This document shows positions 55,300 through 64,000 of a stretch of DNA of 64,000 nucleotides, piece by piece; positions within the stretch are counted from its first letter, which is position 1; each line of letters opens with the position of its first letter. Source of the stretch: Garcia nutans (Eukaryota > Streptophyta > Magnoliopsida > Malpighiales > Euphorbiaceae); the NCBI GenBank assembly GCA_947685225.1, contig CANTUV010000053.1, positions 2,775,501 through 2,839,500 of the forward strand, given 5' to 3'. The notes beneath the pieces were generated by a model that saw only the letters and a list, made by a program, of their open reading frames with translations, was not told where the DNA came from and ran no database searches. The position numbers and the translations under genes were made by a program.

Positions 55300-57011
55300 A
55301 AGCACACAAACATTTCATTCATCTCTTTATAATCTCTTTCTCAATTCATTTTATATTTCATAAGCAAATTAGGCAACCATGTCTCAATCATCTCATTTGC
55401 ATCATCATAGCCAACAATCATGGCCTCATATCTCATATGATCTCAAATCACAATAAAGCAACTCTTCATAACATCATATCATTCACATTTCATTTCATCA
55501 TCACATCTTGCACATTTCACATTTCATTATATTTCAAATCACATTAATCAATTCATTATTCAAATGGATATAATCAATGGCATTAACACATATTTTACAT
55601 ACTCATCACAACATTCACATTATAACCAAATATGTCTCAAGTCTCAATATCATATGAATGTATGCAATAATGTAGTTTGTACTTACCTTAAAACCAACTC
55701 ACACCAATCTATACACCTACTCTTCCAAGAATCCTCAACACTTAGGTTAGGGCAATTCAACCTCTTCACAACCTAATCCAAAAGGAATATTAGCAAAATG
55801 ACCATATGAATACTAAATTCTGGTTTTAGACTCCAATTTATCCTTATTTTGAAAAATTGTATAAAATAATCTACTTGACTAAAAACTCTAACATTTTTAC
55901 ATAATTTAGTTTTACATCTTAAAATCATTCCTTTAAAATTTCAGATCAAACTGAACACAAAATCCTGGTCAAATAGTTCACCCAACCAGACTGCCCCAAT
56001 TGCCCTGCATCCTGGCAGCAGTTCTGAACTTTGTGAATTCCATAAATCAAATTCAATCAACGTGGTTCCAAATTATTTTTCTCAAATACTAGACTCACTA
56101 AGCCAAAACATATCCAAAATTCAATTGGATATTATTTTTCTATATTTTATTAAAAATCTCGAAAGATATCTGTCTCGGTTAAGGTACCTGCTGGAACAGG
56201 TCTAATAAAAATAATCTTTCCAAAATCATAACCATTCCAAAATCGAATCAACATATTTTTCAGTCATTCTAGACTCATAGAGGCACAACATATCAAAAAT
56301 TCACTTCAAGAACATTTTCTATATTTAATTAAAAATCATACAAGTCACAGCCTTAACTAATTGTAAAACAGAAAGAAATTTCACTAAACACAACTCTTAC
56401 TCTTCCATCACCAACACCAACCTAACTTCTTATCTTTAATTCCATTTCCAACACATACAAACACACCACAAGCAATCCTAACCATATTATCAACAACACT
56501 TCATCAAACTCAAAAATAACTTCAAAAACAACAAGAGCAATCAAGAGAGAACTTACCAAAATAATGAAATTTCTTGAAATTCCAACTTGTTTATTTGAAA
56601 TCTCCTTCAATTTGATCTTAGAACTCTAAACCTTCTTATTGCTCTCTTGTCTTGATAATGGCCGGCCACCAAAGGAGAAGAAAAGAAAATGAAGAAACAA
56701 AGTCAAACTTTTCATCTCTTTAAACCTCCACCAAGCATTCCAAAAAGAAAATTACTTAAATACCCCCATCTATTTGATTTAACTTCCTTTCACTTAAATG
56801 CCCTTTTTAGTAATTTCATAAATAACCAAAAATAAATATCTTCTTCCTTTGACCATCCATTTGACTTGTGTATATGTTATATATATATATCCATATATAC
56901 AACATATACACTCCTTTTTAAATTATTTTCTCTTTCCAATAACATATACATTTTAATTCAAATAAAACAACAATTATACTAAAACTTCTAGGCACATTTT
57001 GGGATATTACA

Positions 57012-57025
57012 ATTCTCCCCCTCTA
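57012..57025 (-). other. Element H: polypurine tract
   Basis: The minus strand reads TAGAGGGGGAGAAT before the LTR, as in F. Confidence 0.9.
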
Positions 57026-57059
57026 AAAAGAAATTTCGTCCTCAAAATTACCTGATATT

Positions 57060-59481
57060 ATGTCTGAAATAGTTGAGGATACTGATCTTGCATTGCTTGC
57101 TCGCTCTCCCAAGTTGCCTCTTCTCTCCCATGATTCTTCCATAGAACTTTCACCAATGGCACTTTCTTATTTCTCAATTCTTTCAAATGTCAGATCCGAA
57201 CTCAATTCAATGGATTCAATTGGCAAGATATGAGATGGATCCGATCTATACCTCCGCAACATAGAAACAAGAAATACATTATGGATTCTATCCAACTCAG
57301 GTGGCAAAGCAAGACGATAAGCAACTGGCCCAACTCTTTCTAGAATTTCATATGGTCCAATAAAACGAGGACTCAGCTTCCCTCTACGACCAAATCTCAA
57401 TATCTTTTTCCAAGGAGACACTTTCAAAAATACTTTATCTCCAACATCAAATTCTCTGTCTCTTCTCTTCAAATCTGAATAAGATTTCTGTCGATCTGAA
57501 GCTGTCTTTAACTGATCCCGAATTATCTTCACTTTCTCTTCAGTTTCTTTAACCAAATCAGGACCAATTAATTTGCCCTCTCCAATTTCATTCCAACATA
57601 GAGGCGTTCTACATCTTCTTCCATACAATGCCTCAAATGGTACCATGCCAATACTAGTTTGATGACTATTGTTGTAAGCAAATTCTACAAGTGGCAAAAA
57701 TCTGTCCCAACTTCCAGAGAAATCAATGACACAGCTTCTCAACATATCCTCAATAATCTGTATCACTCTCTCTGACTGCCCATCTGTCTGCGGATAAAAA
57801 GCAGTGCTAAAATGCAGTCTAGAACCCAAAGCACCATGTAAACTCTTCCAAAATCTTGAAGTAAATCTAGGATCCCGATCAGACACTAAAGAAATTGGAA
57901 CTCCATGCAACTTCACTATCTCACTAATATACAGCTCAGCCAACTTCTCAAGTGAATAGTCCATCCGAACCGGAAGAAAATGAGCTGTCTTTGTCAACCT
58001 ATCAACAATCACCCAAATAGCATCATGCTTCCTCTGTGTCAAAGGTAAACCAGACACAAAATCCATTGTCACTCTCTCCCATTTTCATTCAGGCACTGAT
58101 AAAGGTTGAAGCAACCCTGTTGGAACTTGATGCTCAGCTTTCACCCTCTGACAAGTGAGACACTTGGATACAAACTCCGCTATGTCTCTTTTCATACTTG
58201 ACCACCAATAATGCTGTTTTAAATCATGGTACATCTTTGTATTTCCCGGCTGTATAGCAAAAACCGACTGATGTGCTTCTTCTAAAATAATCTTTCTCAA
58301 TTTAGCATCATCAGGAACACACAATCTATCCTTAAACCAAAGGCTACCATCACTTCTCATAAAGAAATCTCGGCTCTCCCCGTTTTGGCAATCTGAAACA
58401 ATCTTCTGAATTTTCTCATCTGTTAATTGAGCCTCCTTAATCTGATCCAACAATACTGGTCTCAATTGCAACTGAGCCAACAATGCACCATCATCACATG
58501 CTTCAAAACTAGCATGTAACCCTCTCAACTCAACAAGCAACGAGAGCGAATAAACAGTCAAACTTGCCAGAGACTTCCGACTCAAGGCATCAGCAACTAC
58601 ATTCGCCTTACCAGGATGGTAATCAATCAAACAATCGTAGTCTTTAATCAGTTCTAACCATCGCCTTTGCCGAAGATTCAGCTCCTTCTGAACACCCAAA
58701 TATTTCAAACTTTTGTGATCCGTATAAATAAAACATTTCTCTCCATACAAGTAGTGTCGCCAAATCTTCAAAGCAAATACTATAGCTGCCAATTCCAGAT
58801 CATGTGTTGGATAATTGAGCTCACGCGACTTCAACTGCCGAGAAGCATAAGCTACAACTTTACCCTCTTGCATCAAGACACATCCTAAACCATTATGTGA
58901 AGCATCACTATAAATTACATAAAGTTTATCTTCCATGGGTAAAGTAAGAACAGGTGCTTGAGTCAACATTTCTTTCAACTGATCAAAACTAGCTTGACAC
59001 TGATCTGTCCACACAAATCTAACTCCCTTTCGAAGTAATCTGGTGAGTGGAGTAGCTATCGAAGAAAAACCTTTCACAAACCTTCGATAATAGCCTACCA
59101 AACCCAGAAAACTTCTAACTTCAGTCACTGACTTTGGTGGACTCCAATTCAAAATGGCCTCAACTTTACTCTGATCAACTCTTATACCATCTGCTGAAAC
59201 TATATGACCGAGAAAAGTTACTTGGTCAAGCCAAAACTCACACTTTGACAGCTTAGCATACAACTGCTTCTCTCTCAAGATCTGTAATACCATTCCCAGA
59301 TGCTTGTCATGCTCCTCCTCATTACGCGAATACACCAAAATATCATCGATGAAAACCACCACAAACTGATCAAGATAGGGCCTAAACACCCTATTCATTA
59401 AATCCATGAAAGTTGCAGGTGCATTCGTCAATCCAAAAGGCATTACCAAGAACTCATAATGCCCATATCTTGTGCAGAAAG
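57060..59481 (-). pseudogene. pol: Element H: pol (RT part, RNase H, integrase, C-terminus), broken
   Basis: Very similar to the F polyprotein from about residue 735 on. The RT N-terminal half is missing because Athila LTR K starts at 59482. FIDD is at 59342-59353, followed by RNase H (YSDASHNGLG) and the integrase zinc motif (CLTC). A TGA at 58085-58087 replaces the Trp codon of PEWKW. The integrase core then continues (TMDFVSGLP, LVSDRDPRF, PQTDGQSERV, all three catalytic residues present). About 35 bases are missing near 57183 compared with F, between short TTC repeats, which shifts the frame before the chromodomain. Apart from these three lesions the sequence is open, so inactivation is fairly recent. 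Confidence 0.9.
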
Positions 59482-60181
59482 TGTTTTATTAGTTTTTGTT
59501 ATATATTTGTGTCTTTTTTATTATAATAATTATTGTTTTATTTAGGTATTTTGTTAGTTTAAATTGGTTTATTTAGTGTTTTTGTTAATTTTGGTAGTTT
59601 TAGTTTATTTCAGTGTTTATATCATTTTTGATATAGTTTTTAGTATGTGTTTATGTTTTGTTGGTTAATGTTTATTTACTTCTTATTTGCAATTTGTTTG
59701 AGTTTTGTTTTAGGCTAAGAAAAAGACAAGGAACCAAGACTAAAAGGAAAAATGGACAGTAGCTGACACAGGCAGAGGACACGGCCAAGTCATTGGCCGT
59801 GTCCCATATCAAGCTGAAAAAGAAGCCACAAGACATAGTGATGGACACAGGCAAGGGACACGGCCAAGTCACTGGCCGTGTCCCTCCAAAAAGCTCCAAC
59901 ACAGCCAAGTCACCTCTAACATGGCCGTGTCACTCAACCAAAGAAGAAAAGAAGAAAAAAGCAAGCAGAAGTGAACACATGCAAGCGACATGGCCAAGTC
60001 ACTGGCCGTGTCCCTCCAAAATGATCCAACACGGCCAAGTCACCTCAAACATGGCCATGTCCCTCCAAAAATGCTCAAACACGGCCAAGTCACCATCAAC
60101 TTGGCCGTGTCTCACCTAAATCCAAAGCAAAGAAGAGCAATTCTCACAGTAGATGACACATGCAAGCGACATGGCCAAGTC
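59482..60181 (+). repeat. Element K: Athila LTR, first segment
   Basis: It starts TGTTTTATTAG exactly as D's LTR at 17016 and directly abuts the RT of H, so it marks an insertion. Homology to D continues through the palindrome array until L interrupts at 60181; AAGTC (60177-60181) is the target site. Confidence 0.9.
59775..60181 (+). repeat. Element K: GGCCGTGTC palindrome array, first part
   Basis: Hairpin 59855-59884 has 11-bp perfect arms GGGACACGGCC and GGCCGTGTCCC with loop AAGTCACT (D has AAGCTTGT). More units lie at about 59777-59805 and 59986-60013 and several looser ones to 60120. The array continues at 63147-63270. Confidence 0.9.
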
Positions 60182-62161
60182 TGTCACATCCGCTTACTGC
60201 ATTTATGCAGTGTAGACACGTGCATAGCGAGAGTAGGGAAAAGGAGAAGATAATTCTTGATAACAGCCCTAGATAAGGTTGTATGACAAAAGGGACATAA
60301 TTGTAATTTTTAATAAAGTTGGGGACGTAGATGTAATTTCAAAGAAAGTTGCACCGGATGTTCTTAATAGTGCATATAACAGATTTCAAAAATGGAATGT
60401 AGAGAAAAACCGGATCGCAACGACGTGTAACGGTTTTTCCAGGAAATGTCCCGTTAAAGAAAAATGAAGAAATGTTGCCTAAGGGCATTTTGGTCATTAT
60501 CAATTAAAGTTATACATGAAGTTAGGGTAGGAAATAAAGACGTGAGTACGTAGAGAATGGCGAGAGGTTAAATATGAAACGATCGTCAGTGGAAACGAAG
60601 CCGGAGAAAACCCGAGCAAAAATAGGACCTAAAGGGAATTTTGTAAAAAGTTGAGGGCTTATCGGTAATTTTTTTCAAAATGACTTGGAAACCTAAAATA
60701 GACCTTATAAATAGAAAGTAGAGGTCGAGAGGATCAAAACTATATATAGTTTGACTCATGGAACTATACGGTTTAAAAGATATGATCGATTAATCGCCGG
60801 AAAGTAATGTGGCTCGGTTTCGTGTCGGGACCGGATGGGTAACCCGGGACAACTTTATGAGATCCAATGGGAAGAGAGACAAGTGGAAAGAAGTAAAGGA
60901 AAAAGGAAGTTATAAAAATCAAAGGTTGGCCAATCAAAAGAAAACATTTAGCATATGTAATAAATGTGTAATAAATGAAGAAAGAGAAAAAGGGGACAAG
61001 TGGGCAAGGTGATCATCATTTCCTTTGTCTATAAATATATGTGATATGAAGAGCAAATTCTCTTTTTCCACTCACCAAATTCGGCCAACAAGGGAAACAC
61101 CCAAAAGACTTCCAAGTTTCTTCAAAAGTTGATTTTTAAGGTGAGTTTTTTTAAGGTTTTCTAGTATGTAGACTTTAATTTTTAGTTTTAGGTAGTTATA
61201 TAACTATTGGAAGATTGGAAATTAGGGTTCTTATGGTGGATTTGGAAATTTTAAGTAGTTATGATATTAATCAATTAAATGAAAGAATCAAGGTTTCTAA
61301 GGTTTAATAAGGTTAGATTAGGGTTTAGTTTGAAAAGAAATGGAGGATAGCTTATTAATCTAAATTGCTAAGGTTTATGTTTAAGGGTGTGTTCTTGAAT
61401 TTCTTGAAGGAAAAACAATGATTAAGGAAGGAGAAGGAGTAAAAGAAGAAGGGGAAGTACAAGAATAAGGTTTGGTACTTTACTTTTAAATAATTAATTT
61501 TGGTTTGATGCTTTACAAACTTTGGTTTATGAAAGTTTTGTTGTTGAAGCTTAAATATATTGATTTGAGTTAAACATGCAAAAGTTGTCAAAGGAAAGTG
61601 TTTGAATCTTCACTTTACCATTAAAGAAGCCTTAATATTGATTTGCAAAAGAAAAATAAACTATCCTATGCATTTCATGTGTTTGGGCCGAAATGGTCCC
61701 AAAAAGACAGCTTTCTGGATCTTTTTGTGGCAATCGTTTGAGGCAGCAAATGAATGAATTTTTCAACGAAATTTTACATGCAATTAGTCAACAAATGAAA
61801 TAAGTTTTCTGTAAAATTTCAGCTAAAAATAAGATCATTTACTTGGTTAAATACATGACTGAACTGGACTGAAATTTTGACGAAAACCCAGATTTTACTA
61901 TTCATTTGGTCATGCCATTTTGCGTTGCCGATTTGTCTCGCCGCAACACTATTCATTTGGTCAATTTGTGATATTTTGAGAAATACTTTGAAATGTTTGA
62001 TGTGTTTATTGTGGATGTTAAATATGCGAAAAAGGGGAATGGTTTGACTAAAGAATGTGTTGCGCGGCATAAATGGCAAAGTGCGATGGGAATTTAAAAT
62101 GATTTCGCGAGTCATCCTAAAATGAGGTTTGAGACTTAAATTGAATCATTTAAATCTTTTT

Positions 62162-62421
62162 GCTCTACTGGATAGTGGGAGTGGTAGATAAGGGTATGGT
62201 GCACTATACTAACTTATGCAGTACTGCTTGATATTGTGATTGAATTGATATGATCTGAACTCAATGGTGAGGGCCATTGGGGGCCAATGGTGAGGGCCAT
62301 TGGTTATAACCAGGATGGTGAGGGCCATTCCTGTGATCTGATATCGGTGGTGAGGGCCACCTATGTTACAGTGGTGAGGGCCACTGCCTTATCACTATGG
62401 TTCCCTATATCCCAGTAGAGC
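62162..62421 (+). repeat. Element L: stem-closed array of five hairpins with constant TGAGGG loop
   Basis: The outer arms GCTCTACTGG (62162-62171) and CCAGTAGAGC (62412-62421) pair perfectly. Inside are hairpins at 62262-62279, 62284-62303, 62311-62333, 62346-62361 and 62369-62386, all with loop TGAGGG but different stems: CAATGG/CCATTG, CCAATGG/CCATTGG, CAGGATGG/CCATTCCTG (one bulge), GGTGG/CCACC, CAGTGG/CCACTG. Confidence 0.9.
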
Positions 62422-62623
62422 CTGGATCAAAGACATATTATTTTTCGTTGAACTATATAATGCAAATGAATTTGAATTATGATTTTACATTATTGAAAAC
62501 ATATCATACTGAATGTATCACGATTTCTATTGGTATAATGTTGGTTGATTGTTGATTTTATTATTTCCTTTTTACTTCGAATACTTTCATGTACTACTTT
62601 TATTTTTATTGGTAAAGTACCCA

Positions 62624-62668
62624 CTGAGCGACAACGCTCAGCGAGTTAAGTTTTCCTTGACTCGTAGG
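62624..62668 (+). repeat. Element L: paired hairpins in LTR
   Basis: CTGAGCG (62624-62630) pairs with CGCTCAG (62635-62641), loop ACAA; next CGAGTTAAG pairs with CTTGACTCG (one G-T pair), ending near 62664. Same position relative to the LTR end (about 480 bp) and same order as the pair in F, G and H, with different sequence. Confidence 0.8.
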
Positions 62669-63146
62669 TTCGGAGCAGTAGATAAATCTTGGGGAAGCAA
62701 CGACCAGACCACAGCAAATCTCAAGGGTAGATCTTTTAGTTCCATTATGAGTTGATAGTTGTGGCATGTATATGAATAAATATAAAAGAGATTTTCTATG
62801 TTATAATTGTATGTTAGTAGTATGTAATAATCATAAATCTTTACTTTATGTTATATTAGAAGTGTGAACTCTTCGTGCAGGTTTGTAGTTGAGGGTATAA
62901 GGTGGATTCATTGGGAGTGCATTAAATTTGATGGTATTCTTATTCACATTGGTATGTGTAAAATGTTTTCAAAAATCAGAAAAACAAGTTTTGACGACAC
63001 TTGGGATCCAAATTTCTAGGCGGAACTATGGCAAAATTTCTGTAAAAATCAGAACTAAAATTTGACTAAGTAAATTGGTAGCAACAATTAGGATAGTGTG
63101 GCACCTCTACTCAGCTTACACATGTAGGTTGGGAAGGGGTGTTACA

Positions 63147-64000
63147 AAGTCACTGGCCATGTCCCTCCAAAATGGTCCAACTTGGCCGTGTCACCATCAA
63201 CTTGGCCGTGTCTCTCCCTCAAATTCACCTCCAACATGGCCAAGTTCATTCTAACTTGGCCGTGTCACTCAAGGATCAATAAAGACGCGCGGAGGTTTCG
63301 TATAAATATTAAAGTTAGGGTTTTTCTTTACATTGTTGACGATTTGGAGAGCAGATTGAGCCGTCAAAGAGATTAGGGTTTTGATAACTTTGTTTTCTTT
63401 TGATTTTGATTAAACTTTGGATCAAAACTAGCTTAGATTAGATTGTTCATGCCATTGATTCATTCTTCTTGCAAGATTTGAACAAGAGATTCTTCAGAAG
63501 CTTCAAGGAGTTTGTAACTTGGTTTTATTCTCGAACTTATTCTCTTTATTTTCATTGAAATTGTATTAATGGATATTATCATGTCTAATTTGATTTCTTT
63601 GAACATTAATGAGATGAGTATGTTTGATTGCATCATGAACTAATTTGATCTAGTCTAGGGTTTGTATGGATATGCTATGATTGTATGAATTGGTTATTCT
63701 CTTAGCTAATAATTTCTTTAGCTTTGATTGAATGGAATATTGTTAATATATAATTGATTGGCCACCAATTATGTGTTTTAGGTATTAGATGCTGGATTGA
63801 GAGATGAAGTCTAATGCTGGAACAATTCAATTACGGACTTAGGTGAATTAAAGATATAACCTATTAAAAAGATTGTTTCAATTATAACGAGATTAGTTGT
63901 AAGAGGTTTGAATGCGAGAGCTTATTTCCTTGACTCTATTAATTAAGTTGTTTGAGATTTAATCTTTGAAATTAAATTAGTTAAGAGGAATAACCGTTCA
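63147..64000 (+). repeat. Element K: Athila LTR, second segment, runs off the window
   Basis: It continues the palindrome array (to about 63270), then the TATA-like box (63301-63307) and the AT-rich part, matching D's LTR up to about 18461 at the window edge. By comparison about 280 bp of LTR are still missing. Whether an internal region of K follows cannot be seen. Confidence 0.9.

Larger units (their letters stand above)
54253..57011 (-). repeat. Element H: 3' LTR of a Tekay-type element
   Basis: TGTAACACCCCTTCCCGACC to GGGATATTACA, 2759 bp. Its outermost 190 bp match the end of solo LTR L in inverted orientation, and 55680-56380 match the LTR of G. Contains the paired hairpin (54770-54807), the stem-closed array (54981-55299) and donor-like sites on the minus strand at 55681-55687 and 56551-56556. 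Confidence 0.9.
60182..63146 (+). mobile_element. Element L: solo LTR of a Tekay-like element
   Basis: 2965 bp from TGTCACATCC to GGGGTGTTACA, flanked by AAGTC on both sides (60177-60181, 63147-63151). The last 190 bp are the inverted counterpart of the outer end of H's LTR. There is no primer site, polypurine tract or gene, so this is a single LTR left after recombination between two LTRs. A TATA-like TATAAATA at about 61030 and a donor-like TTTTTAAG/GTGAGT at 61140-61141 are present. The array at 62162-62421 and the paired hairpins at 62624-62668 lie downstream of them. The small ORFs inside are not genes. Confidence 0.9.

Noticed and set aside
62262..62386. TGAGGG repeats as a CRISPR array
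   Set aside because: Eukaryotic LTR context, short irregular units, and stems that vary instead of spacers.
17016..64000. D's LTR and K's LTR as the two ends of one Athila element
   Set aside because: K's LTR abuts the RT of H on its left at its exact first base, with no Athila 3' end or polypurine tract before it. K is better explained as a separate insertion in H.
1..64000. Host genes, tRNA or rRNA genes
   Set aside because: None seen. All tRNA-like matches are primer binding sites at LTR ends, and all protein motifs belong to retrotransposons.

Overview
This window looks like plant nuclear DNA, most likely from a flowering plant, and probably heterochromatic. I found no host protein gene, tRNA or rRNA gene. 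Almost every base can be assigned to LTR retrotransposons inserted beside or inside one another. The lineages are Ty3/gypsy (Tekay-type and CRM-type chromoviruses, Tat/Ogre, Athila) and one Ty1/copia. The assignments rest on protein motifs, primer binding sites (iMet for chromoviruses and copia, Asp-type for Athila, Arg-type for Tat/Ogre), polypurine tracts, LTR ends and target-site duplications. The species cannot be told from the sequence.

Layout, with my own labels. A (1-2569, minus): 5' end of a Tekay-like element. B (2570-9873, minus): decayed CRM-type element inside A's LTR. C (9893-17015, plus): Tat/Ogre LTR, decayed gag and a long noncoding tail, no pol. D (17016-20900, plus): Athila 5' LTR and open gag-protease. 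E (20901-39048, minus): decayed copia element. G (27921-38003, minus): a 10.1-kb element with no coding capacity and nearly identical 3.3-kb LTRs, inside E's right LTR. I (39049-41703, minus): gag stub and LTR of an A-like element. J (41704-54252, plus): Tat/Ogre gag-protease, split by F. F (42754-52380, minus): complete Tekay element with one intact ORF of about 1547 codons. H (54253-59481, minus): G-related Tekay element with broken pol. K (59482 to the end, plus): Athila LTR inserted in H. L (60182-63146, plus): solo LTR inserted in K.

The Tekay-like elements (A, F, G, H, I, L) share an unusual LTR architecture. Downstream of a GTAAGT-like splice donor in the LTR lies a rapidly diverging tandem hairpin array closed by a long outer stem, then a conserved pair of small hairpins with compensatory changes. 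In A, I and F a branch-point-like CTGAT, pyrimidine tract and AG sit 11-12 bases before the gag ATG. I infer a leader intron whose removal would delete the hairpins and the primer binding site, leaving a translatable RNA that cannot be reverse-transcribed. The hairpins would then exist only in unspliced genomic RNA, the place of a retroviral packaging signal. G carries the same cis signals but no genes, so it would depend on proteins from an F- or H-like partner.

A second signal is an array of GGCCGTGTC palindromes in the Athila LTRs D and K. It recurs, including one 28-base identical palindrome, in the LTR of the unrelated chromovirus F. Ages differ: G's two LTRs differ at one position that I found and F's at about seven, whereas B, C, E, H and J carry stops, frameshifts or deletions.
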